Source: Planctomycetota bacterium
GTDB taxonomy: Bacteria > Planctomycetota > UBA1135 > GCA-002686595
Direction of reading: 5' to 3'
Assembly: GCA_016714045.1 (NCBI GenBank)
Contig: JADJNY010000007.1
Coordinates: forward strand, 310,001-374,000
DNA length: 64,000 bases
The notes under the pieces were generated by a model that was given only the letters and a program-made list of their open reading frames with translations, searched no databases and was not told where the DNA came from. Shown piece after piece: positions 1 through 8,629 of the stretch. The position numbers and the translations under genes are program-made. Every line of letters starts with the position of its first letter. The first letter of the stretch is position 1.

Positions 1-2156
1 TGCTCCTGATCGAGGGCCCGAACCCGTGCACGATCCGCGTCTCGGGCCAGATCCCGCCGACGATGCCTGGCCTCCCCGTCGGGACGCCGCCGACGGGCGT
101 GCTCGTCCAAGGCGTCATCCGCTGCAACGGCCAGAACCACCCCGGCGTCGTGTCGTTCAACACGACGAACATTCCCGAGGCCGGCGCGCCCGGCAACGGC
201 GGCGGAGGACGGGGCGGCACGGGGAGCTACCTGACGACCCAGTCGACACCGCAGGGCGGTCATGGCTTCGGCGCGTTCGCCGCGGTGAACGGCGGAGGCC
301 GCGGCGGCGAGGCGGGCTTCAATCCGTTCGCGAGCGAGAGCAACCGGCGGCCGGGCGGCGGCGGCGGCGGACGGTTCGGGCCCGACCAGCGCGAGCTCTC
401 GCGCCCGAACTGCCCGGACCAGCGCGTGATCGGCCTCGACGCCGAGCGCGGCTTCGACGGCTCCGCGAACTCGCTGGGCGCGCTGCATCCGGGCCGCGCG
501 CTCGGCGGCGACGCGGGCCCGAGTCCGTTCCACGACACGCGCTCGGACAACGACTTCTGGGGGACGCTCGTCACCCAGTCGGGCGCCGTGATCGAAGGTG
601 AACTCGCGCGCGCGTGGGCGGGCTCCGGCGGCGGCGCGGGCGGCGACGCGTGCCTGACGTCGAGCTTTCCGACGGTTCCCTTCCTTCCCACGGGTGACGA
701 GAAGGGCGCGGGCGGCGGTGGAGGTGGCGGATCGCTGACGATCCTCGCCGCGGCCGACATCCGCCTCGGCGGAACGGGTAGCGCGGCGCGCGGGCGCATC
801 GAAGTCGACGGCGGGACCGGCGGCGGCGGCGAGAACACGAACGGCATCAACCGTGTCGGCGGCGGCTCGGGCGGAGGCTCGGGCGGGCACCTCGTGCTGC
901 AGTCCGCGTCGCAGATCGACCTGTCGCGGTGCACGTCCGTCTCGACGGCCGTCAACGGGCAGGCGACCTGGGGCGGGCTCTTCGCGCGCGGCGGACAGGG
1001 CGGCGAAGGCGAGCAGGGTTTCGGCGGCGCGCGCGCGAACGGCGTCCCCACTCTGCCCTCCGTCGACGCGCTGCCGCCCAACGCGTACCCGAGCTTCACT
1101 CCGACGTCGGCGCCCTGCAGCATCGTCACCGGCGCGAACGACGCGGCCGTGAGCGTGGGGGGCTTCACCAACCCGACTCAGTTCCGCTTCACGAACGTGG
1201 TGGGGAACGCGAACCCCGCGAACCCCGTGAACTGCGCGGGAGGCGACGGCGGGCCGGGGATCATTCAGCTCCACGTCGCGGACCTCGCGAACCTCGTGCT
1301 GCCCGCGACGGCACAGCCGCCGGTCGCGAACGTGAACTTCCGCGACCTGTGCATGCCGTTGCCCGTCGGCGCCAACCCGTCGAACGCGAACACGCCTGCG
1401 CAGTGGGATCGGCTGCTGCCGATGTTCGCGCTGCGCTCCGCGGCGCGGTCGAAGTGGACCGCGCTCGGCGCTCCCGAGGTCGCGCCGTCGACCACGCTTC
1501 CCGACGCCGTCGAGCTCGCGTTCGCGGGTACGGATCCGGCGACGGGGCGTGTCTCGACGACCGGCGCGTCGGCTCCGTTCGACGTGAGCGAGCTCCCGCC
1601 CGTCGTCGCGGGCACGCTCGCGCTCGGCCCGGCGCTGCCGTCCGTCGCCGGAGACGGTCGCAGCCTGCTCGTCGACGGCGCGCTCGTCGACGACCTGTAC
1701 CGGCGCGCGCCGCAGCTCGCGAAACACTTCCTGCTCCGCGTCGGCGGTCAGGAGTTCACCGTCGGCGCCGCGAGCTTTGCGCCGTCGACGGGCGTGCTGC
1801 GCCTGACCGTGACCGAGTCGGGGACGCCGCTCGCCGGCTTCGCGCCGGGCGCTCCGTTCGCGCTCGTCCCGCGCTTCCTGCGGGCGGGGGCCGGGGCGGA
1901 CGCGGACCAGCTCGGCAGCACGGGCGCGGTGCGCGTCCGCTTCCAGGCGGCGCCCGCGGACGCGCAAGGCGGTCCGGACGAGAGCGCGGCGTCGCCGCTC
2001 GTCAGTGACATCGCGCAGCTGAACGCGCTCGGCACGGCGTGGCGCTTCGTGCGCTTCGTCGTCGAGTTCGAGACCGGCCCCTCGCCGAGCGCGCCCGACG
2101 CGCAGCCCGGCACGGCGCCGTACGTCGAGTTCCTGCGCCTCCCGCTGCGCTTCTGA
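1..2156 (+). CDS. Glycine-rich secreted/surface protein, 5' end missing
   Basis: The reading frame is open from base 3 with no stop, so the true start lies outside the window; the first ATG inside is at 63. About 718 residues are visible. The first ~350 are glycine-rich, with several runs of six or seven Gly, interspersed with short beta-strand-like stretches such as SLTILAAADIRL. The second half is ordinary in composition and ends in a beta-rich segment (VRFVVEFETG...VEFLRLPLRF). I recognise no catalytic motif. Composition and Gly spacing suggest an extracellular structural or adhesin-like protein; that is inference. Only 43 bp separate its stop from the next gene. Confidence 0.75.
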   Translation, partial: LLIEGPNPCTIRVSGQIPPTMPGLPVGTPPTGVLVQGVIRCNGQNHPGVVSFNTTNIPEAGAPGNGGGGRGGTGSYLTTQSTPQGGHGFGAFAAVNGGGRGGEAGFNPFASESNRRPGGGGGGRFGPDQRELSRPNCPDQRVIGLDAERGFDGSANSLGALHPGRALGGDAGPSPFHDTRSDNDFWGTLVTQSGAVIEGELARAWAGSGGGAGGDACLTSSFPTVPFLPTGDEKGAGGGGGGGSLTILAAADIRLGGTGSAARGRIEVDGGTGGGGENTNGINRVGGGSGGGSGGHLVLQSASQIDLSRCTSVSTAVNGQATWGGLFARGGQGGEGEQGFGGARANGVPTLPSVDALPPNAYPSFTPTSAPCSIVTGANDAAVSVGGFTNPTQFRFTNVVGNANPANPVNCAGGDGGPGIIQLHVADLANLVLPATAQPPVANVNFRDLCMPLPVGANPSNANTPAQWDRLLPMFALRSAARSKWTALGAPEVAPSTTLPDAVELAFAGTDPATGRVSTTGASAPFDVSELPPVVAGTLALGPALPSVAGDGRSLLVDGALVDDLYRRAPQLAKHFLLRVGGQEFTVGAASFAPSTGVLRLTVTESGTPLAGFAPGAPFALVPRFLRAGAGADADQLGSTGAVRVRFQAAPADAQGGPDESAASPLVSDIAQLNALGTAWRFVRFVVEFETGPSPSAPDAQPGTAPYVEFLRLPLRF

Positions 2157-2199
2157 GCGTGGACTTCACGGGGCGGGATGGGAGACTGTCCCGCCCTCC

Positions 2200-3852
2200 A
2201 TGTCCGCGCACGAGACGAAGACCGCGCTGTGGCGCGTGAACGGCGTCGAGCTTCCGGTCGGCGCCGGCGAGCCCGAGCTCTTGGAGCACGTCGCGCGTGA
2301 GCTGGGGCTCGACGCGCGCGAGTTCCTGGGCTTCCGGCTGGTCAAGAAGGCGCTCGACGCGCGGCGCTTCCACGGCGTGCACCGCCTGCGCTTCGTGTAC
2401 CACGTCGAGGTGGCGCTTCCCGCGCGCCACCGCAGCGCGGCGTTGTCGCGCGCCGAGGCGAGCGGCCGCGTGCGGCGCGTCGAAGCGCCGGTCGAGCCAC
2501 GGATCGAGCGCGTGCACGCGAGCCTCGTCGCGCCGCGGCCGGCGCGCGTCGCGGTCGTCGGCGCCGGGCCCGCGGGGCTGTTCGCGGCGCTCGTGCTCGC
2601 GCGACACGGCCTCGCAGTCACGCTCGTCGACCGCGGGTCGGCGGTGGAGCGCCGGAGCCGCGAGCTCGTGCACTTCCACCGCTCGCGCACGCCCGATCCC
2701 GAGTCGAACCTGCTCTTCGGCGAGGGCGGCGCGGGCACGTACTCGGACGGAAAGCTCTACACGCGCGTCGACGATCCGCTCGAGCACGCGCTGCTCCAAG
2801 AGCTCGTGACGGCGGGTGCCGACGCGTCGATCCTGTACGACAGCCGCGCGCACATCGGCACGGACAAGCTCCACCGCATCCTGCCCGCGCTGCGCGGCGC
2901 GCTGGCGGCAGCGGGCGCGGAGTTCGCGTGGAACACGCGCGTCGACGGGTTCGTCGGCGCGAGCGGGGGCCGCGTGCGCGCGCTCGCGACGACGCGCGGC
3001 GAGCTCCCGTGCGGCGCCGTCGTGTTCGCTCCAGGGCACAGCGCGCGCGACACGTGGAGCGCGCTCCATGCGCAGGGCGTCGCGTTCGAAGCGAAGCCGT
3101 TCCAACTCGGCGTGCGCATCGAGCACCCGCAAGAGCTCGTGACGCGCGCGCAGCACGGCGCGGGGCCGGACGCGGAGCTCCTCGGCGCCGCGAGCTACGC
3201 GCTCGTTGCGCGCGAGGAAGCGGGCGCGCGCGCCGCGCACTCGTTCTGCATGTGCCCGGGCGGGCGCATCGTCGCGTCCGTGAACGAGCCGGGGCTCCTG
3301 TGCACGAACGGGATGAGCAACTCGCGGCACTCGTCGCGCTGGGCGAACGCCGCGGTCGTCGTGACGCTGGGCCCCGCGGACTTCGCGGAGTTCGGCGCCG
3401 GACCGTTCGCGGGCGTCGCGCTCCAGCGCGCGCTCGAGGCGCGCTTCTTCGCGGCGGGCGGCGGCGACTACACCGCGCCGGCCCAGCGCGCGCCGGACTT
3501 CCTCGCGGGGCGGAACAGCACGGGCACGCTCGCGACGAGCTACCGCTTCGGCGCGCGGCCGGAGCGCGTCGACCTCCTGCTCCCGCCGACGGTGCGCGAC
3601 GCGCTGCGCCGCGCGCTCGCACGCTTCGATCGGACGATCCCGGGCTTCGCGGGTCCCGACGGGCTGTTCGTGGGGCTCGAGTCGCGCAGCTCGGGGCCCG
3701 TGCGCATGCCGCGCGACGCGGTCACGCGCCGCGCGGCGGGCGTTTCGAACCTGTACCCCGCGGGCGAGGGCGCGGGCTGGGCCGGCGGGATCATGAGCGC
3801 CGCGCTCGACGGGGCGCGGAGCGCGCTCGCGCTGCTCGAGCACGGGCTTTAG
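2200..3852 (+). CDS. FAD-dependent oxidoreductase (COG2509-type dehydrogenase)
   Basis: Protein of 550 residues. An N-terminal ~100-residue region precedes a Rossmann FAD-binding motif, VVGAGPAGLFAALVLARHG, at about residues 112-130, followed by the family signature FGEGGAGTYSDGKLYTR near residue 175. The C-terminus has the usual FAD-contacting motif YPAGEGAGWAGGI followed by a helix. This arrangement is that of the widespread uncharacterised FAD-dependent dehydrogenases. The substrate is unknown and neighbours do not identify it. The start is an ATG at 2200. A GC-rich hairpin lies just after the stop. The family call is firm; the reaction is not known. Confidence 0.85.
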   Translation: MSAHETKTALWRVNGVELPVGAGEPELLEHVARELGLDAREFLGFRLVKKALDARRFHGVHRLRFVYHVEVALPARHRSAALSRAEASGRVRRVEAPVEPRIERVHASLVAPRPARVAVVGAGPAGLFAALVLARHGLAVTLVDRGSAVERRSRELVHFHRSRTPDPESNLLFGEGGAGTYSDGKLYTRVDDPLEHALLQELVTAGADASILYDSRAHIGTDKLHRILPALRGALAAAGAEFAWNTRVDGFVGASGGRVRALATTRGELPCGAVVFAPGHSARDTWSALHAQGVAFEAKPFQLGVRIEHPQELVTRAQHGAGPDAELLGAASYALVAREEAGARAAHSFCMCPGGRIVASVNEPGLLCTNGMSNSRHSSRWANAAVVVTLGPADFAEFGAGPFAGVALQRALEARFFAAGGGDYTAPAQRAPDFLAGRNSTGTLATSYRFGARPERVDLLLPPTVRDALRRALARFDRTIPGFAGPDGLFVGLESRSSGPVRMPRDAVTRRAAGVSNLYPAGEGAGWAGGIMSAALDGARSALALLEHGL

Positions 3853-3861
3853 GCCACGCGG

Positions 3862-3882
3862 AGGGCCGCCTCGCGCGGCCCT
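3862..3882 (+). terminator. GC-rich hairpin after the FAD oxidoreductase gene
   Basis: An 8-bp perfect inverted repeat (AGGGCCGC / GCGGCCCT) with a 5-nt loop starts 9 bp after the stop of the upstream gene. No T-run follows, so this is only a possible terminator or mRNA 3'-end stabiliser. Confidence 0.35.
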
Positions 3883-3908
3883 GCGTCCGGCGGTAGAGTG
3901 CTCGCCCC

Positions 3909-4748
3909 ATGGCTCCCCCGAACGGCCCCGCCCGCGAGAACTCCGCCGACCGCCGCAAGGTGACCACGAAGAGCCTGCAGCGGATGAAGGAGCGGAAGGA
4001 GCCGATCGCCGCGCTCACGGCGTACGACTTCCTGATGGCGCAGCTCGTCGACAAGGCCGGCGTCGACGTGATCCTCGTGGGGGACTCGGCCGCGATGGTC
4101 GTGCAAGGGCGCGAGACGACCGTGTCCGTGACGATGGAGCAGATGCTCTACCACGCGGGCATCGTGAGCTCTGCCGTCGAGCGCGCGCTCGTCGTCGGCG
4201 ACCTGCCGTTCATGAGCTACCAGGTGAACACGGACGAGGCGCTGCGCAACTCGGGGCGCATGGTGAAGGAGTCCGGCGTCGAATCGGTGAAGCTCGAGGG
4301 CGGCGAGCCGATCTGCGCGACGGTGCGCCGCATCGTCGACGTGGGGATCCCCGTGATGGGGCACCTCGGCCTCACGCCGCAGTCGATCCACAAGTTCGGC
4401 ACCTATCAGGTGCGCGCGACGACGCCCGAGGAGGCCGAGGAGCTCCGGCGCGACGCGCGCGCGCTGCAGGACGCGGGCGTGTTCGCGATGGTGCTCGAGA
4501 AGGTGCCGGCGCAGCTCGCCGAGTCGATCTCGAAGGAGCTCACCGTGCCCGTGATCGGCATCGGCGCGGGTTCGGGATGCGACGGACAGATCCTCGTCAC
4601 GCACGACATGCTCGGGCTCTACACGCGCTTCCACCCGCGCTTCGTGCGCCGGTACGCCGAGCTCGGCGCGGCGATGCACGATGCCTTCCGTCGGTACGCG
4701 CAGGACGTGAAGGCGCGGCAGTTCCCGAGCGCGGCCGAGAGCTACTGA
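3909..4748 (+). CDS. panB: 3-methyl-2-oxobutanoate hydroxymethyltransferase
   Basis: PanB transfers a hydroxymethyl group from 5,10-methylene-tetrahydrofolate to 2-oxoisovalerate, the first committed step of pantothenate/CoA synthesis, in the cytoplasm. The 279-residue product is slightly longer than the usual ~264 because of a ~20-residue N-terminal extension. Conserved motifs are present: LTAYDFLMA, LVGDSAAMV (metal-binding Asp59), VVGDLPFMSY (Asp98), KLEGGE (Glu130), the catalytic glutamate in VLEKVP (Glu197) and IGIGAGSGCDGQILVTHDM. No panC or panD is adjacent. A 272-bp gap with no recognisable gene follows. Confidence 0.97.
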   Translation: MAPPNGPARENSADRRKVTTKSLQRMKERKEPIAALTAYDFLMAQLVDKAGVDVILVGDSAAMVVQGRETTVSVTMEQMLYHAGIVSSAVERALVVGDLPFMSYQVNTDEALRNSGRMVKESGVESVKLEGGEPICATVRRIVDVGIPVMGHLGLTPQSIHKFGTYQVRATTPEEAEELRRDARALQDAGVFAMVLEKVPAQLAESISKELTVPVIGIGAGSGCDGQILVTHDMLGLYTRFHPRFVRRYAELGAAMHDAFRRYAQDVKARQFPSAAESY

Positions 4749-5020
4749 CGCGCCGTCGACGGCATTGCGGAGCATCGGGTTCCGACGCGAGAGGAGCGTG
4801 TTCACCACGGCGCGCCACCGGAGTCGTTCGTCCGCGAACGCATCACGCCGGCGCGCGGCGGAGCAGGGAAAAGGAAGATCCTGGTTGGGCTCAGCTCCGC
4901 GTCGCCTCGGGGACGAACAAAGACGGCGGTCGAGGTCCCGTCCGGAGCGGTCGGGAACCCAGCCAGGCACCGGTCCCCGCCCCAGTTCGACCCACCCGGG
5001 GACCCGAACGAGCATTCCCG

Positions 5021-5395
5021 ATGAACAAGGTCCTGATCGTCGACGACTCCTCCACGATGCGCAAGATCATCATGCGCGTCCTGCGGCAGGCGGACATCGC
5101 CGTGGAAAGCGTCCTCGAAGCCTCGAACGGCCTCGAAGGCATGCAGCAACTGACCGCGAACCCGGACATCGGTCTCATCCTCTCCGACGTGAACATGCCG
5201 GAGATGAACGGGATCGACTTCGTCAAGGCGGTGCGCGGCACGCATCCGAAGGAGAAGCTGCCCGTCATCATGGTCTCGACCGAAGGCGGTCAGGCGATGA
5301 TGGACTCGGCGATGGCGCAGGGGGCGAACGGCTTCGTGTGCAAGCCCTTCACGCCGGAGTCGATCCGCACCGCGTTGGAGCCGTATGTCCACTGA
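5021..5395 (+). CDS. CheY-like single-domain response regulator
   Basis: A 124-residue stand-alone receiver domain. The acidic pocket is Asp8/Asp9, the phosphoacceptor Asp56 (SDVNMP), the switch Ser86 (VSTEGG) and the invariant Lys108 (CKPF). The length is that of CheY with no output domain. ATG at 5021 is chosen because the receiver fold begins immediately (MNKVLIVDDSSTMR); the frame is open further upstream but that extension looks non-coding. The gene overlaps the next one by 11 bp, so the two are almost certainly co-translated. No CheA, CheW or MCP lies in the window; the kinase partner is unknown. Confidence 0.93.
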   Translation: MNKVLIVDDSSTMRKIIMRVLRQADIAVESVLEASNGLEGMQQLTANPDIGLILSDVNMPEMNGIDFVKAVRGTHPKEKLPVIMVSTEGGQAMMDSAMAQGANGFVCKPFTPESIRTALEPYVH

Positions 5396-5897
5396 GCGTT
5401 CCATCGCGGACGCCGTCCAGACGGGTTCGCTCACGCAGTGCGAGCGCGAACTCCTCGGCCACCTCGAGGCCGCGGTGGACAAGGTGTTCACCACGATGCT
5501 CTCGACGGTCTGCGAACTCGTCGAGGGGACGACGGCGCCGCACGCGCCCGCCTTGTCGAACGTCTCGATCGAGGCCGTCGTCGGGTTCTCCGGTCCCGCG
5601 CACGGCGCCGTCGTGCTGCGCTGCTCGCCCGAAGGGGCCGCGGACATCGCGCGCGGATTGCTCATGCTCGGCGAAGGCGACACGGTTGAACTCGCTGAGG
5701 TCCGTGACGCGCTCGGAGAGTGCGCGAACATGGTCACGGGCGCGCTCAAGACGCGGGCGCTCGACCCGCACGGCGACTTCCGGCTGACGGTGCCGACGAT
5801 CGACACGTGCGTGTCCGTACCCGTCCCGCACCACGGAGGGCGGCTCGTGTACAAACTCGCGCAGGGATCCGCCGCGATCGAGATCTGGCTCGCGTGA
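5385..5897 (+). CDS. CheX/CheC-like chemotaxis phosphatase-fold protein
   Basis: A 170-residue protein with the CheC/CheX/FliY signature in ALGECANMVTGALKTRAL (Glu and Asn spaced as E-x2-N) in its second half. That motif is the CheY-phosphate hydrolysing centre in this family. The ATG at 5385 lies inside the CheY-like gene, an 11-bp overlap that suggests coupled translation and a functional pair: receiver plus its phosphatase. It may serve flagellar chemotaxis or another CheY-based circuit; the window gives no other chemotaxis genes. The family call is good, the activity inferred. Confidence 0.8.
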   Translation: MSTERSIADAVQTGSLTQCERELLGHLEAAVDKVFTTMLSTVCELVEGTTAPHAPALSNVSIEAVVGFSGPAHGAVVLRCSPEGAADIARGLLMLGEGDTVELAEVRDALGECANMVTGALKTRALDPHGDFRLTVPTIDTCVSVPVPHHGGRLVYKLAQGSAAIEIWLA

Positions 5898-5922
5898 ACC
5901 TCGGGCCTTGGCCCGCCACACC

Positions 5923-6501
5923 ATGACGAACACCCTGACCCCGGACGACAAGCGCCTCGTCGAGGAGACGTTTCAGCGCATCGCCGGCGACCTCGGCATG
6001 ATCGCCGATCGCACGATCGAGGTCGGCGCGGTGAACGTCGAGCTCGCTCGCGCGCGCGCCGCGGGCCGCGGCGGGATCCACATCTCGTTCAAGCTTGGGA
6101 TGCAGCACGACGGGTCCATCCTGCACGGCGCGCTGGTCGTCCCGCTGGCCGACGCGATCACGCTCGGCTGCTACCTGATGATGGTGCCGGACGACGGCGT
6201 GAAGTCGAAGCGCAACGTCTCGACGCTGGATCCGGGCCTCAAGGACGCGCTGATGGAGGTCGGGAACTTCGTGGGCGGCGCGACGGACGCGACGTTGCGC
6301 GGGCTCGGGCTCGACGGGATCAAGGTCCGATCGGAGGGCTGCCAGGGCGTGAAGCCCAACGTGCGGCCCGCGTTCGCCTACGTCGAGGGAAGCGAGCTGC
6401 TCGTCGGGCGCGCCAAGCTCAAGATCCACACGTGGCCCCAGTTCGAGGCCATCCTGATGCTGCCCGTGCTCAGGCCTGCGGCGGTTTCATCGCCCGCTTG
6501 A
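5923..6501 (+). CDS. Second CheX/CheC-like domain protein
   Basis: A 192-residue protein starting MTNTLTPDDK. A TTG 15 bp upstream at 5908 is an alternative start. It has a central motif, KDALMEVGNFVGGATDATLR, that matches the CheC/CheX/FliY E-x2-N active-site helix, preceded by a region reminiscent of CheX/FliM-like folds. It sits 25 bp after the preceding CheX-like gene, giving a CheY-CheX-CheX-like unit. Its 3' end overlaps the convergent S1-domain gene by 32 bp. The family assignment is weaker than for its neighbour. Confidence 0.65.
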   Translation: MTNTLTPDDKRLVEETFQRIAGDLGMIADRTIEVGAVNVELARARAAGRGGIHISFKLGMQHDGSILHGALVVPLADAITLGCYLMMVPDDGVKSKRNVSTLDPGLKDALMEVGNFVGGATDATLRGLGLDGIKVRSEGCQGVKPNVRPAFAYVEGSELLVGRAKLKIHTWPQFEAILMLPVLRPAAVSSPA

Positions 6502-7687
6502 ACAGGTTGCCGAGGTTCGTCTTCAGCGGCTGACCGGAGTTCTGGCGCAGCGCCTGGTCGATCACGGTGCCGTCGACGGAGTCGTCGGAGCCGAGGAGCG
6601 CGCCGCGCGCGTCCATGCGCGAGAGCGAGATGCGCTGGCGGTCGGGCTCGACCGCGATCACGCGGACCTGGACCTTGTCGCCGACCTTGAACAGGTCCGC
6701 GGCGCGGCGCACGCGGTCCTTCGCCATCTGCGACACGTGGAGTAGGCCTTCGATGCCGGGCTCGAGCTCGACGAACGCACCGAACTCCATCAGGCGCTTC
6801 ACGGTGCCCTGGAACATCGAGTCGGGAGCGACGCGGCCGCCGACCTGCTGCCAGGGGTCCGGCTCGAGCGCCTTCATCGAGAGGCCGATGCGCTTGCCGC
6901 CCTCCTCGATCTTGATCACCTGGACTTCGACCTGCTGACCGCTCTGCAGCGCTTCGCTCGCGTTCTCGACGCGCTTGTGCGAGATGTTCGAGACGTGGAC
7001 GAGGCCTTCGAGACCGCCGCCGAGGTCGACGAACGCGCCGAACGGCTCGACGCGCGTGACCTTCCCCTGCACCTTCTGCCCGACGGAGATGCGGCCGAGC
7101 GACTCCTTCGTCTGCTCCGCGCGCTCCTTCTCGAGCACCGCGCGGCGCGAGACGACGACGCGGCGCTTCGCCGGATCGACCTCGAGCACCTCGCAGACGA
7201 GCGTCTGGTTCAGGAACTTTGCGAGGTCGTTCTCGCGCGTGAGGCCGACCTGCGACGCGGGCATGAACGCGGGGAGGTTGCCGATGCGCAGCTCGAGCCC
7301 GCCGGTGTTCTGTCCGGTGACGCGCGCCTTGACGAGCGCGCCCGGCTCGACGTCCGCGGCCGCCGCGAGCTCCTGCGCCTTCTTGCGCGAGAGCTTCCAC
7401 AGGTCGTCCTCGCGACCGTGGAGCGTGAACTCGAAGACCTCGCCGACCTTGGGCGGCGCGTCGAACTCGGAGAGCGGCAGCACGCCTTGCATGCGCGGGC
7501 CGAGCTCGACGATCACGTCCTTGCCGCTGACGCCCGCGACCGCGCCGCGGATGACCTGGCCGTCTTGTCCGCGGCGTTTCGGGCCTCCGCCGCGCTCGGG
7601 GAGATCGAGCTCCTGGAGGTTCATGCCGTCCAGGGCGGCGTCGATCTCACGGGACAGGTCGGGCTCGCGGTCGTTCTTCGATGTCAT
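6470..7687 (-). CDS. S1 RNA-binding domain protein (ribosomal protein S1-like)
   Basis: 405 residues with about four consecutive OB-fold S1 repeats. The third and fourth are the clearest: GQKVQGKVTRVEPFGAFVDL with GLVHVSNIS, and FQGTVKRLMEFGAFVELEPG with GLLHVSQM. Ribosomal protein S1 or a related translation/RNA-decay factor is expected; canonical S1 has six repeats and ~550 residues, so this is a short version. A highly polar N-terminus precedes the first repeat. It may act in mRNA recruitment to the 30S subunit, but a second full-length S1 elsewhere cannot be excluded. The start ATG at 7687 is followed directly by a plausible N-terminus. Confidence 0.85.
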   Translation of the reverse strand: MTSKNDREPDLSREIDAALDGMNLQELDLPERGGGPKRRGQDGQVIRGAVAGVSGKDVIVELGPRMQGVLPLSEFDAPPKVGEVFEFTLHGREDDLWKLSRKKAQELAAAADVEPGALVKARVTGQNTGGLELRIGNLPAFMPASQVGLTRENDLAKFLNQTLVCEVLEVDPAKRRVVVSRRAVLEKERAEQTKESLGRISVGQKVQGKVTRVEPFGAFVDLGGGLEGLVHVSNISHKRVENASEALQSGQQVEVQVIKIEEGGKRIGLSMKALEPDPWQQVGGRVAPDSMFQGTVKRLMEFGAFVELEPGIEGLLHVSQMAKDRVRRAADLFKVGDKVQVRVIAVEPDRQRISLSRMDARGALLGSDDSVDGTVIDQALRQNSGQPLKTNLGNLFKRAMKPPQA

Positions 7688-7818
7688 GAGGGTGGGCTCG
7701 AATCGGGGCGGAAGAGTCTATCAGCCCGCCGCGGGGCGAACAGCCCGCGCTCGGGGACCCATGGCGGGACCGGGAGCGGAACGGTGCTCGGGCGCGGCGC
7801 GCGGGGACCTCGCTGGGC

Positions 7819-8565
7819 TCACGCGCGGCGCGTCACCTGGGTCGTCGAGGCCTGGGCCGAGGCCCACAGGACGATCTCTCCGATGTTGACGTGCGCGGGG
7901 CGGGTGAGCGCGTACACGATCGCGTCGGCGACGTCCTCGGGCATCAGCGGGTCGACGCCCTGGTAGACGGCGCGGGCCTTCTCGGCGTCGCCGCGCATGC
8001 GCACCAGGCTGAACTCGGTGCCCGCGACCATGCCCGGATCGACGGTGGTGAAGCGGATCCCGCTGCCGGCGAGGTCGAGGCGCAGCGGTTCCTAGATCGC
8101 GCGCGTCGCGTGCTTCGTGGCGCAGTACACGGTTCCGCCCGGATAAACCTGGCGGCCGGCGACGCTGCCGAGGAGCACGGCGTCGCCGCGTGCGCGCTTG
8201 ACCATGGCTCCGAGCGTCGCGTGGAAGACGTTGAGGACGCCCTTCACGTTGACGTCGACGACCCGACTCCATTCCTCGGGGTCGCCGTGGGGGAGGCGCT
8301 CGACGCCGATCGCGAGGCCCGCGTTGTTGATCACGACGTCGAACTCGCGCTTCCCGAGCTCACGGTCGACCGCGGGGGCGTCGCAGACGTCGAGGACGAC
8401 GCACTCCGAGCCGGGGCAGTCGCGGGCGACGAGCTCGAGCTTCTCCTTGCGGCGCGCGACCAGGGTGACGAGCGCGCCCTCCCGGGCGAGGCGCCGCGCG
8501 ACGGCGGCTCCGATGCCGGCCGATGCGCCCGTGACCAGGGCGCGTCGCTGTTTCAACGATTGCAT
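7819..8565 (-). pseudogene. Short-chain dehydrogenase/reductase interrupted by an in-frame TAG
   Basis: The frame encodes an SDR of ~248 codons related to NADP-dependent 3-hydroxy-acid/serine dehydrogenases (YdfG-like). It has the cofactor motif TGASAGIG at the N-terminus, NNAG, the catalytic Ser (LLGSVAG) and Tyr/Lys (YCATK). A single TAG at 8092-8094 then interrupts the frame, yet the same frame continues with a typical SDR C-terminus (EPLRLDLAGSGIRFTTVDPG... NIGEIVLWAS). Family members usually have Ser or another residue at this position, so one TCG-to-TAG change would explain it. As read, the product lacks its substrate-binding C-terminal third. It could be a recent nonsense mutation or a consensus error. 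Confidence 0.85.
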
Positions 8566-8629
8566 TCCGAGAGCCTAGCGCGTCCGAGGCCCCGGGAAAA
8601 CGCTTCCCACCCGCCGCGATCGGCGTTGA

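Noticed and set aside
3849..5015. Minus-strand 388-codon ORF over panB
   Set aside because: It overlaps panB entirely and has no domain; it is a GC-skew shadow.
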